Source of the DNA: JABAAE01 sp036336715
Lineage (GTDB): Bacteria > Planctomycetota > Planctomycetia > Pirellulales > Pirellulaceae
Length of the DNA: 64,000 bases
Direction of reading: 5' to 3'
Assembly: GCA_036336715.1 (NCBI GenBank)
Contig: JAYZFP010000074.1
Coordinates: 1-64,000 of the forward strand
Shown: positions 27,969 through 36,153 of the stretch, piece after piece
Numbering within the stretch: the stretch's first letter is position 1
How the letters are laid out: each line of letters begins with the position of its first letter
The notes under the pieces: model-generated
Told to the model about the DNA's origin: nothing
The model's database searches: none
The model's input: the letters and a program-made list of their open reading frames with translations, nothing else
Translations under genes and position numbers: made by a program

Positions 27969-28001
27969 CAAAAACGGGGTAACCGTATGACGGTTACCCC
28001 G
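27969..28001 (-). terminator. rho-independent terminator downstream of fliC
   Basis: A perfect 12-bp stem (27975-27986 with 27990-28001) and a 3-base loop is followed, on the minus strand, by TTTTT. It sits between fliC and fliD, so fliD needs read-through or its own promoter. Confidence 0.88.
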
Positions 28002-28036
28002 ATAGTTTGTATTTCGGATTGTCGAGTGGGAAAAAA

Positions 28037-29458
28037 TTAACCCAGCAGTGACAAAACGAGCTGAGAAGTCTGGTTGGCGTTGCCGAGAACGTTGGTTCCG
28101 GCTTGAACCATTGCCTGGTACTTCGTGAAGTTGGAGATTTCTTCGGCGAAATCGGTGTCACGAATGATGGATTCGGCGTTCACCGTGTTCTCAAGGGTTG
28201 CTCGAAGGTTGCTTGCCGTCGCTTCCAGCGTGTTCTGCTGGAAGGCACCCAGCGTGCCCCGCAGGTTACTGATTTCGTCGATCGCCTGATCCACAACCGC
28301 CAGGGCGTCCTGGGCCTTGGACTGCGAGGTGACGCTGATGTCGTTGAGGCTGGTGAACTGGTTGTTGGCAACACCCAGTCCCAGGCCGGTTGGATTTGCC
28401 CGATCGATGGCAATATCGACGGTCTGGTTCTGGTTGGCACCAATCTGGAATGTCAGGCTGTTATCCGTAACCGTAACTGTACCTTGGGCACCGCTGACAG
28501 TGTTCAAGGCATCGGTTCCGTCAGCTGCTATCAAAACCTGGACCCCTGTGGATACCCCTGCTGCTCCCGTGAGAACAGCTCCACTACCGGTTGCAGTAGC
28601 ACCGTTAATGGTACCTGCGATATTGCCACCGGTGTCAGTTTCCACCGACGTGGTGAAGCCAGCACTGTTGGCTCCCGACTGATTGGAGACAACATCGATT
28701 CTGGCCGATGTGCCAAAAGTCTCGGTTCGAAGTCGGGTGGCGGTGGCATCCGCGTTGTCATTCTCGGCAACGACACCGGTCTGGCCGGTGAATTCATTGA
28801 TTCGGGACTGAACACCTGCTTTATCCAAACCGGCCGCCAAGGAGATGTTCACTCCGTTAATGGTAATGATCTCATCCTGAGCCAGTGTGGTCGCGTCCTG
28901 TGCGGTGGTGGCAATCACTTCTGCTCGCGTAGCAGCGGTAGTCACGTTAACGGCATAGCTTCCGGCACTGGTATCGGAAGTCGCCGTCAGGAAAGTTACG
29001 TCCGCATCGCTGGCAGTCCCGGTCAATCCGGCGGAACCGTCCAAGAGCTTTTTTGTGCCGAACTGCGTGTTGTTGGCAATTCGGTTGATCGTATCCAGAG
29101 CATTGGTGATTTCCGCCTGGTTGGCAGTCAGGGCGTCCGAGTCGTTAACAGCGGAGTTTGCAGAGTCCAGAGCCAATCCCCGAACCTTGACCAGCAGGCT
29201 GTTGATCTCGTTCAGTGCTCCCTCTGCCGTCTGGATGACAGAGACGCCTTTTTCCGTATTGTCGATGGCTGTTTTAAGACCGGCAATTTGAGCCCGTTGC
29301 TTTTCCGAAATAACCAGAGCCGAAGGGCCATCGGCACCCCGGTTGATCTTCAGGCCGGAAGACAGACGCTCGAGGGACTTTCCAAGAGCACCGGTGTTTC
29401 TGGTAAGGTTGTGTTGTGCCGCAATAGCACCCACGTTGTTTGCAAGTTTTAAACTCAT
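28037..29458 (-). CDS. fliC: flagellin
   Basis: Flagellin polymerises into the filament. The 473-residue protein has the conserved D0/D1 N-terminus (LKLANNVGAIAAQHNL, SLERLSSGLKINRGADGPSALVISEKQRAQI, TAEGALNEINSLLVKVRGLALDSAN) and C-terminus (LRATLENTVNAESIIRDTDFAEEISNFTKYQ, then QAGTNVLGNANQTSQLVLSLL). The ~200-residue centre (about 150-370) is Thr/Ala/Asp/Gly-rich and variable, as expected for the exposed D2/D3 part. ATG 29458 has AAGAGAG upstream. A strong terminator follows it. Confidence 0.95.
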   Translation of the reverse strand: MSLKLANNVGAIAAQHNLTRNTGALGKSLERLSSGLKINRGADGPSALVISEKQRAQIAGLKTAIDNTEKGVSVIQTAEGALNEINSLLVKVRGLALDSANSAVNDSDALTANQAEITNALDTINRIANNTQFGTKKLLDGSAGLTGTASDADVTFLTATSDTSAGSYAVNVTTAATRAEVIATTAQDATTLAQDEIITINGVNISLAAGLDKAGVQSRINEFTGQTGVVAENDNADATATRLRTETFGTSARIDVVSNQSGANSAGFTTSVETDTGGNIAGTINGATATGSGAVLTGAAGVSTGVQVLIAADGTDALNTVSGAQGTVTVTDNSLTFQIGANQNQTVDIAIDRANPTGLGLGVANNQFTSLNDISVTSQSKAQDALAVVDQAIDEISNLRGTLGAFQQNTLEATASNLRATLENTVNAESIIRDTDFAEEISNFTKYQAMVQAGTNVLGNANQTSQLVLSLLG

Positions 29459-29563
29459 CTACACTCTCTTCAAAAAATTTTTGTCAAGCTCAAGAGTCCA
29501 TCCAAGGCGAATTTTTCCTAGTAAGGGGCGGTCACCTGTCGCTTGATTTCCATGAAATGAAAA

Positions 29564-29857
29564 TTACGAAATGTCCAGAATCGCGCTTGCCAGCTGAAGG
29601 TAGGTATCGCGATCACTGTAATAGCCGTCGTTCAGTTTTTCTTGGGCCTGTTCGACAACATCATGACGAACCTGCCCATGATTACGGAAATCGGCAGCGT
29701 GGGCAGTCACATTGGTTGCAGGCGTTCGCCCCTTAGCTTCAAGATGTTTGCCAGCAATATGTGCTGAATCTTTGCGATTGCTGACTTCACCATGCTTTTT
29801 GGGTTGACCGCCATTGATCGACTGGCTGACAAGACCATTGGTATTGATGAGGCTCAT
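29564..29857 (-). CDS. FlgM-like anti-sigma-28 protein (probable)
   Basis: The 97-residue product has a disordered polar N-terminus and a C-terminal half (RHDVVEQAQEKLNDGYYSDRDTYLQLASAIL) that matches the FlgM pattern VRxDxVxxxKxxIxxGxYxxxxxxIAxxIL in spacing and polarity. FlgM binds sigma-28 until it is exported through the completed hook. It lies directly upstream of flagellin on the same strand with AAGGAG 7 bases before the ATG. The call rests on this pattern and the flagellar context, so I leave the symbol out. Confidence 0.6.
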   Translation of the reverse strand: MSLINTNGLVSQSINGGQPKKHGEVSNRKDSAHIAGKHLEAKGRTPATNVTAHAADFRNHGQVRHDVVEQAQEKLNDGYYSDRDTYLQLASAILDIS

Positions 29858-29940
29858 GCAAACTCCTTGATTGGTAAACCAAGTAACTAATAATGGTTAT
29901 CGATAGCAATGATGGCAACTTGCTCTCTTTTGATTAGAGT

Positions 29941-29968
29941 TAAGAAAATAATTCACTCCGACCGATAA
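29941..29968 (+). promoter_or_regulatory. sigma-28-like promoter ahead of the TPR/STN operon
   Basis: TAAG (29941-29944), a 16-base spacer and ACCGATAA (29961-29968) match the flagellar consensus TAAA-N15-GCCGATAA at 3 of 4 and 7 of 8 bases. It faces the plus-strand operon 110 bases downstream. On the opposite strand ATCGATAA near 29897-29904 is a weaker match facing the FlgM-like gene. Confidence 0.4.
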
Positions 29969-30077
29969 AAAAATTCTGAATGGGTTGAGTTTGATTGCTG
30001 TAAGTTTTGTATCAGCTGGTCAGATTGTGTGACTTCGCCGCGGTGGCAGCTTTGGGTCGATAGCACGGTTTTTTTCG

Positions 30078-32330
30078 ATGTTTGTGGGCAAAAAATTCTG
30101 GTTACTTCCGGTGCTGTATGTAAATTCAGTGGCGCTTGGGGTGATTTCAATGTGGCTTTTTGCCTCGCCTTCTGAAAAAAACGCAGCTTCGGCCATCCGG
30201 GAAAAAATTATCAAGCGAGCGCTGGATTTCAGCAATTACTCCGGCCGGGTGGCCAACTATTCCATTTCGCATGGCGACCAGCTGTTTCTGCTCCAGGAAT
30301 ATGAACGGGCCATTTCCCATTACCGGGAGGTCAAACGTGTCCAACCGGAGGATCTGGCGGTTCAATACCGGATTGCCCTGGCACTGGAGGCTTCCACACG
30401 CCTGAGTGGTGCGCAGGCAACCTACCGGAACATCGCAAGTTCCACGCAAAGCCAGTACCTTAAACGGGCTTCCCAGCTTGGAATTGCCCGCACGGACTGG
30501 AAATTGAAGAACCCTCGTGAGTCCCGGCTCATGCTCTGGCAGCTCTTTCTGGATCAGGATCGGGTTCTTGACGCAACGAAAGCAAATTCGTGGTTCAACG
30601 GGACGGTTTTGCACCACTTGGCCATCCAGCAGGTTGATTCACTACTCAAGCGGGACATCAAAATATCAACCGATCTGGATGATTTCCTATATGCTTCCGT
30701 CGGCTTCGACGGAGAGTTTTACCTGGGGGAACTGAAAAATTATCTGAAAGCAGCATCCAGTGATGAAACGGATCCGCTGGATGGGGTGCCCGGTCGAGAC
30801 GCATCGGCCGGCGTTTCCGTCGGGACGGGTGCCTGGGATGGGGATGCGGTGGACAGTCGAGTGCAACTGGTTACCTACCTGGAGACCGCCGGTGGAGAGT
30901 TGGTACCAAGTCAGGAAAATCGGGAAAAACTGGAATTGGTGCTGAGCAACGATTATGCTGAAACGCAGTCCAAGCTGGTGCAGGTGCGAGCAGACCAGGT
31001 AGGGACCGTGGAGCTTTTCACCACCCTGGAAAGTGTGCTGGGGCGATCAATTGTTTTCACGGAGGCTGCCAAAAACGCGGTCCAAAACCGTCCGCTTACC
31101 GTTTGCCTTGACCAGATAGATGTCGCAACGTTTCTATTCGCTTTGACGTCGCTCTACGATCTTTTCTGGGTGGATAACGGAAATGAATTTCAAATCGTCA
31201 CTCGCGACGAGCTGACGGCCGAGGAATTGGAAAAATCAGAAAGGGCAAGGGCGATTCATATGGCCCAGTATGCCATTTTTGATCACCCGGAAGATCGCCT
31301 TGCATCGGCCACCCAGTTTGCTTACGGAAACCTGTCTTTCCAGAAGCGGGATTGGTCAGGAGCACTTACCAATTACCGGGAAGCTCTCAAGAAGAGTACG
31401 CTGCAAATGCAGATGAAACAGAGTGCTCACTTTAACCTCGGAAAGACCTTGCTCAATCTGAACCTGTTGAGTGAGGCCGAACGTTCGTTTTACAACGCCA
31501 TTGATGATTCTTTCGGGGGGGAACTGGCTGCTGCTGCACTGTTGATCATCAGTGAGTTGGATATTGTTCAGGGTAAATACGAATCAGCCATCAAGCTCGC
31601 GTCCCGAGCAGCATCCTCGGCGGAAACCGACGTTTTACGCGAAAAGGCTGTCGTCCTGTTGAGTACCGCTTACCTGCTTGCGGAGAAATATTTTGCTGCC
31701 AACCAGTCCCTGGTAGAAAACAGGGGTTGGATCCGCACGAAAAAGATGGTCGATGTCGCCACGTTTGTATCCGCTTATGCGAGGATGCTCTCGCAGGAAG
31801 AACATATCAACGAAGAACCGGAAGACCTCCTTCGGTCCTCGCAAAATCTGCCACTTGAACTGGTTGGGTTTCCCCACATGCATCTGCTGAAAGGAAGGGC
31901 CCTTCGCATACTGGGTTTGCAGAGGCAGTCCGTGGAAACCCTGATTGAATCCCATACCCGGCTGCAGGAGAGTGACCTCAGGTCGCGGGTCAAGGCAGAA
32001 ATCAGTCATTCGCTTTTCGACGCCGGACCCTATTCCGATTTGACCCGTTATTACCGCGAGATTTTTAAGTCGACCTCCGAGGAATTGACTCTTCCCGAAA
32101 TGGTCAGGAATGCGAGGTTTGAATTCGACGTAAAAAATTACGAAAACTGCAGGGCGCTCTGCCAAAAAGTACTTGCCAGTAAACCGGACCCCGTTGTGAA
32201 ACGGCTCGCATTACAGCTTCTTGGCAAGGTCAGTGAGAGTACCGGTGACCATTATTCCGCGGCGATCTTTTTTTCCGGCGTCTACGATGAAAAAAACATT
32301 CAGCAAGAGGGAGAACCTGGTGATCAATAA
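30078..32330 (+). CDS. membrane-anchored TPR protein with an STN/secretin-N0-like domain
   Basis: The 750-residue protein has one N-terminal membrane segment (LLPVLYVNSVALGVISMWLFA). TPR-like helical pairs follow (SHGDQLFLLQEYERAISHYREV), then a Gly/Asp linker (230-260). A beta-rich block at about 298-378 looks like the secretin/TonB short N-terminal (STN) domain: VQVRADQVGTVELFTTLESV, LGRSIVFTEAAKNAV, PLTVCLDQIDVATFLFALTSLY, NEFQIV. More TPR units run to the end (QFAYGNLSFQKRDWSGALTNYREAL, FNLGKTLLNLNLLSEAERSFYNAI). No secretin barrel is present. It is first of a compact operon facing away from flagellin. I do not know a named family; a periplasmic scaffold for an envelope machine, perhaps the flagellum, is inferred. 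Confidence 0.7.
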   Translation: MFVGKKFWLLPVLYVNSVALGVISMWLFASPSEKNAASAIREKIIKRALDFSNYSGRVANYSISHGDQLFLLQEYERAISHYREVKRVQPEDLAVQYRIALALEASTRLSGAQATYRNIASSTQSQYLKRASQLGIARTDWKLKNPRESRLMLWQLFLDQDRVLDATKANSWFNGTVLHHLAIQQVDSLLKRDIKISTDLDDFLYASVGFDGEFYLGELKNYLKAASSDETDPLDGVPGRDASAGVSVGTGAWDGDAVDSRVQLVTYLETAGGELVPSQENREKLELVLSNDYAETQSKLVQVRADQVGTVELFTTLESVLGRSIVFTEAAKNAVQNRPLTVCLDQIDVATFLFALTSLYDLFWVDNGNEFQIVTRDELTAEELEKSERARAIHMAQYAIFDHPEDRLASATQFAYGNLSFQKRDWSGALTNYREALKKSTLQMQMKQSAHFNLGKTLLNLNLLSEAERSFYNAIDDSFGGELAAAALLIISELDIVQGKYESAIKLASRAASSAETDVLREKAVVLLSTAYLLAEKYFAANQSLVENRGWIRTKKMVDVATFVSAYARMLSQEEHINEEPEDLLRSSQNLPLELVGFPHMHLLKGRALRILGLQRQSVETLIESHTRLQESDLRSRVKAEISHSLFDAGPYSDLTRYYREIFKSTSEELTLPEMVRNARFEFDVKNYENCRALCQKVLASKPDPVVKRLALQLLGKVSESTGDHYSAAIFFSGVYDEKNIQQEGEPGDQ

Positions 32331-33240
32331 AGGCCCATTCATGGGATCGCTTAACCTGTTGGCGACGATCTCTCTGGTCGCCGTTTTGCAAACGGGACCA
32401 CTGGCAGGACAGGAGCCGGACAAGTTGTCAGGTTCACCCGATGCGGGTGGCGCTCTTGCCAGCCCTCCCAACGATTTGTTGGATGCGGCCTCCAAAGCAA
32501 GACAGCAATCCAATGAATCGGTGAAAGCTCATCTCTACAGGAAACAGGAGTTAGCCAGGGATGCCCTGCAGGATGCCACGGGCAAACAGATTCGCAATCA
32601 GATAGAAACGGTCAATGAACTGAACTCGGTAGTCAACCGGGCCGCCCTGGAGAGGAAAAACCGGCTCATCCGTCTGGAAAACGAAATGAACGATATCCTC
32701 AGCCAGATCCGGGAATTGAAAAACCGCAAGGTCACTCCCCCGGCGGTACCAAGAAGAGCTCCCGGTCAAGGGACCGGTGAAGAAAAACAGTTGCCGCAGA
32801 AGCAGGGAGCGACCAGCGGGCCACTCGAGTCTTTCCCGAAGAGCGAGGCTCCAAAGAAAAAGGAGGAACGGGAATTCGGCAGCCTGTACCCTAATCCGGT
32901 CGACAAGCTGGCTTTGGCAAATAACCTGGTGGCCATTGAAAAGTATGACACTGCAATCAAGCTCCTTGCTTCCCTGGCCAAGGACAAGGCAACCGACCCG
33001 GATGACCTGAATTGGATCAACTACCAGCTGGCCCGATGCTATCGACGGAAGCATTCTTATCCGGAAGCAGAAAAGTTCCTTCGTGAGGCTGCCAATTCAA
33101 GCAACCGGGAGTTCGCCAGGACGACTTCCATCTGGTGGTTGGAGCAGATGGAGAGCCACAAAAAAATGCAGGAAAGCCTGGATGTTATGGAGCAACAGCT
33201 TAAGAAACTGGGAGGCCAGGATGACGAACCCGAGCAATAA
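32320..33240 (+). CDS. exported coiled-coil/TPR protein, function unknown
   Basis: The GTG at 32320 is chosen: GAGGGAG sits 6 bases before it and it overlaps the end of the preceding gene by 11 bases, a translational-coupling layout. The 306-residue product has a signal peptide (LLATISLVAVLQTGPLAGQ), a charged coiled coil (~residues 45-125, VNRAALERKNRLIRLENEMNDILSQI), a Pro/Gly/Lys linker and a TPR-type C-terminus (LALANNLVAIEKYDTAIKLLASLA, QLARCYRRKHSYPEAEKFLREAA). In layout it resembles YbgF/CpoB-type periplasmic proteins (coiled coil plus TPR), which is only an analogy. Confidence 0.68.
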   Translation: MINKGPFMGSLNLLATISLVAVLQTGPLAGQEPDKLSGSPDAGGALASPPNDLLDAASKARQQSNESVKAHLYRKQELARDALQDATGKQIRNQIETVNELNSVVNRAALERKNRLIRLENEMNDILSQIRELKNRKVTPPAVPRRAPGQGTGEEKQLPQKQGATSGPLESFPKSEAPKKKEEREFGSLYPNPVDKLALANNLVAIEKYDTAIKLLASLAKDKATDPDDLNWINYQLARCYRRKHSYPEAEKFLREAANSSNREFARTTSIWWLEQMESHKKMQESLDVMEQQLKKLGGQDDEPEQ

Positions 33241-33631
33241 AGTGGAGCAGAAGCTCGTTTCGGTTCTTACGGAGCAGAAACAGATCTATCTCGAGGTCAT
33301 TCCTGATGCCCTTGAGGTCCAGCAAAAAATGGAAGCGGGGGGATTCCCGCAGGATGATTTTGAAAAAATGAACCAGAAGTTGAACAGGATTCGGGAACTC
33401 GATCAGAGCATCCTGTCTGAGCGGACACAGATCGAGGCTTCGCAACTGCAGCCCGGTTCCGTGTTGCCGGATTTGAAACGGGAGTTGACCGCTCTGGTGG
33501 AAAATCTTCTTGAGGTAACCACTTCGCTGGAGCAGAAAATTGCCGCTGCCAAGCAACAGCTGAAGCCCAATTTGAGCAGCCATCTCATGGCCAGCAAAAT
33601 GAACAGGGCCTATTCCAAGAGCCGGGGCTGA
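33221..33631 (+). CDS. small coiled-coil protein, FlgN/FliT-like export chaperone candidate
   Basis: The ATG at 33221 has GGAGG 5 bases upstream and overlaps the preceding gene by 20 bases. The 136-residue, cytosol-like product is helical and charged, with long amphipathic stretches (EQKLVSVLTEQKQIYLEVIP, MNQKLNRIRELDQSILSERTQIEA, ALVENLLEVTTSLEQKIAAAKQQL) and a polar tail (LMASKMNRAYSKSRG). Size, helix pattern and a Tyr/Gly-bearing tail fit FlgN/FliT-type chaperones, but sequence identity in that group is always low. Flagellar context raises the prior. Confidence 0.55.
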   Translation: MTNPSNKVEQKLVSVLTEQKQIYLEVIPDALEVQQKMEAGGFPQDDFEKMNQKLNRIRELDQSILSERTQIEASQLQPGSVLPDLKRELTALVENLLEVTTSLEQKIAAAKQQLKPNLSSHLMASKMNRAYSKSRG

Positions 33632-33660
33632 TTGCCCGCTTGTCGTTTCAATGGGGGGAA

Positions 33661-34770
33661 ATGAAACGCATGGACGAACATCGATTTCCGGATGTTACAC
33701 CGAACTGCCAGGGATTTCCAAGATTGGCCGATTTGATATCGACGGCTGACGATCCCGGGAACGCCAATGGGCATTGGGATTCCACGGAATCCGGGTTGAA
33801 GATCAATGATAAAAACCGACAGCTGATCCGGGAGGTTTCTGCTGAAACCGGAATCGTCTTTCGCTCGGACCGGATGCGAGATCTGATCGAGGAGTCGATT
33901 GCCTATGCACAAAGCTCGGCGTCGGTACTGGTCACCGGCGAGAGTGGAACGGGCAAGGAGTTGTTTGCCAGGCTGATTCATTCACACAGTCAACGCAGCC
34001 AGCACCGTTTTGTGCAGGTCAATTGCGCCGCTCTTTCGGAAAACGTCCTGGAAAGCGAGTTTTTCGGACATGCCAAGGGGGCCTTTACGGGGGCAGATCA
34101 GCCTAGGGTCGGCCGATTCGAGTGGGCTGACGGTGGGACCCTTCTACTGGACGAAGTCAGCGAAATCCCGGTCCGACTGCAAGCCAAATTGCTCAGGGTC
34201 CTCGAGGAGGGAGTTTTCCAGCGCGTGGGGTGCAATCTTGATCGGGAGGTCGATGTCCGTGTGATTGCCACTTCCAATCGCAACCTTCAGGAGTCGGTTC
34301 GCGAGGGGAGCTTCCGTGATGACCTCTATCACCGCTTGAATATCCTGCAGGTTGAGATTCCCCCGCTCAGACAAAGGGTGAGCGATGTGGATCTGCTCTG
34401 CCAGGCTTTTGTTGATGCATTCCAAGACCAGGCCGGTCTGCAAATCCGGTCGATCTCCAAATCGGCCATGCGAAGGCTGAAGAACTTTTCCTGGCCCGGT
34501 AATGTCCGGCAATTGAGGAATGTTATTTGCCGGGCTTGCATCCTGGCCGACGAAGAATCCCTGCAGGAACGGCATATTCGTTTGGACGCCAAGCCTGTGG
34601 AAACGCTGCCGGAGCGACTTTTGAACATGACGATGGCAGAAATCGAAAAACTGATGATCCTCACCAGCTTGCAACGATTCGATGGCAACAAGACCCAGAC
34701 CGCCAGCCACCTGGGGATCACTTCACGCACGTTGCACAACAAGCTGAAGCTGTACCAGGAAGCTGCTTGA
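33661..34770 (+). CDS. sigma-54-dependent activator without receiver domain
   Basis: The 369-residue enhancer-binding protein has a short non-receiver N-terminus (1-65). The AAA+ core carries Walker A GESGTGKE (93-100), the sigma-54 contact loop GAFTGA (140-145), Walker B LLLDE (161-165), RVIATSNRNL and the DDLYHRLNILQVEIPPLRQR arginine-finger region. A Fis-type helix-turn-helix follows (NKTQTASHLGITSRTLHNKLK). No phospho-acceptor aspartate domain is present, so activity must be set by a partner or by expression, as for FleQ-type and HrpS-type activators. GGGGGGAA precedes the ATG. Position 29 bases after the chaperone-like gene suggests a flagellar or envelope regulator. Confidence 0.85.
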   Translation: MKRMDEHRFPDVTPNCQGFPRLADLISTADDPGNANGHWDSTESGLKINDKNRQLIREVSAETGIVFRSDRMRDLIEESIAYAQSSASVLVTGESGTGKELFARLIHSHSQRSQHRFVQVNCAALSENVLESEFFGHAKGAFTGADQPRVGRFEWADGGTLLLDEVSEIPVRLQAKLLRVLEEGVFQRVGCNLDREVDVRVIATSNRNLQESVREGSFRDDLYHRLNILQVEIPPLRQRVSDVDLLCQAFVDAFQDQAGLQIRSISKSAMRRLKNFSWPGNVRQLRNVICRACILADEESLQERHIRLDAKPVETLPERLLNMTMAEIEKLMILTSLQRFDGNKTQTASHLGITSRTLHNKLKLYQEAA

Positions 34771-34933
34771 GTGGTGGTTTTCTCCGGTTGCAAATAGTGG
34801 AACCGCGTGCCGGATATTGCTTCCTGGAGGAAGCCGGCGGAATTCCCTGAATCAAATGGCACAGGAGGGTTCGCGCCCAAGACCGCCAGGCCTTCCAGCA
34901 AAAGAGCGAAGCCAGTGAATCAGCTTTGGAGAT

Positions 34934-36076
34934 TCACCTGAGCTTGTTTTCGTACCAGACGACATTGTTGGATCCTCTGCCGGCATTCAGCAAATCAGCA
35001 TCTCCGTCACCATCCATGTCGATGGTTCGCAAGTCATAACTTTGCTGTTTTGGGTCCAGGGTGTGAATTTTGAAGCTCCCCCGACCATCGTTTTCGTACC
35101 AACGGACCCATTCACTCTCGTACCCGCAACTGGCCACATCGATATCACCATCCTGATCGTGGTCAGCGACGGTCAGGCTGTGCGGTTGTCGCATGCGGGA
35201 GTCGATTTCATGGATGGTCCAGCCGGGATTCTCAAACCAGAGAACGCCAGCGCTATGACCCCGGCTGGCAACCCAGTCGACCTTTCCGTCTCCATTCACG
35301 TCTGCCGGCAGGATATTGGTTGCAGCAAGCTGGTTTTCCGCAAGGATGGTTTTTTTCCATTTCCCCCTGACCCCTTTCCTGCCCGGATTGCTCCAGAATG
35401 CAAACCAGTTTCCGTCAGCGAAAGGTCCCCCTTTTGCACCGACGGCAATCTCCTTCCACCCGTCCCCATCAATATCTCCCGCTCCCATGTAGTGGCTCCC
35501 CCCGCGGGCGTCTCCCACGGCAAACAGATGCCGGTTCCACTGCTTGGCTTTCCTAGGGTTTTTCGGAACGCTGAACCAGGCAATCGAGTCTCGTAACCCC
35601 ATTTCCGGTTCAAAATTATTGATGACCAGGTCCTCTTTCCCGTCGTTATCGATGTCGGATGTCAGGATGCAGTGGATCCCGGTAATCACCGGGTCGATCT
35701 GTCTTGGTGTCCATGCGCCCTTTTGCGCGTCCTCTTTTCCCGGGTTTTCAAGCCAGAATGGATGTCCATGGGCGAGCGTGCCTGCCCAGTCGGTGTCACC
35801 ATCTCCGTCGACGTCGAGGGTTGCGCTGTGGATGCAGTTTCCGGTTCCGCCTTCGAACCGGTGCAGGATGATTTCCTTTTTCCAGTCGGGCGCCATGAAT
35901 AGGCTGACTTTGCCATTGATACCGGCGATCACATCGAGGAACCGGTCCCCGTTAACATCGATTGCTACCGCCGTATTGCAATGACCCTGCTGCATGACGG
36001 TGTGCTTGACCCACTGTTGGGCATGCGTGGTGACAGCAAGGCAGATAAAAAACAGTAAAGCAGCGGAGTATTTCAT
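34934..36076 (-). CDS. exported FG-GAP/VCBS beta-propeller protein
   Basis: The 380-residue protein has a signal peptide (residues 3-19) and seven regularly spaced calcium-type loops: DVNGDRFLD, DVDGDGDTD, DIDNDGKED, DIDGDGWKE, DVNGDGKVD, DHDQDGDID and DMDGDGDAD. Each sits in an FG-GAP/VCBS blade with a following W.ENPG or WYEN element. Seven blades would close one beta-propeller. It is probably extracellular or periplasmic; function is unknown. It is 77 bases downstream of the sodium symporter on the same strand and may share its transcript. Confidence 0.82.
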   Translation of the reverse strand: MKYSAALLFFICLAVTTHAQQWVKHTVMQQGHCNTAVAIDVNGDRFLDVIAGINGKVSLFMAPDWKKEIILHRFEGGTGNCIHSATLDVDGDGDTDWAGTLAHGHPFWLENPGKEDAQKGAWTPRQIDPVITGIHCILTSDIDNDGKEDLVINNFEPEMGLRDSIAWFSVPKNPRKAKQWNRHLFAVGDARGGSHYMGAGDIDGDGWKEIAVGAKGGPFADGNWFAFWSNPGRKGVRGKWKKTILAENQLAATNILPADVNGDGKVDWVASRGHSAGVLWFENPGWTIHEIDSRMRQPHSLTVADHDQDGDIDVASCGYESEWVRWYENDGRGSFKIHTLDPKQQSYDLRTIDMDGDGDADLLNAGRGSNNVVWYENKLR

Positions 36077-36153
36077 ATTTTAACTTCCAGGAGAAAATCT
36101 GGATGCGATTGTACCGTTACCAGCAAGGGGGGGGGTACCTTGCGGAACCGTGT

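Noticed and set aside
28103..29452. 449-residue open frame antisense to flagellin
   Set aside because: Shadow of the strongly biased flagellin codons; Cys/Gly/Ser-rich nonsense with no motif.
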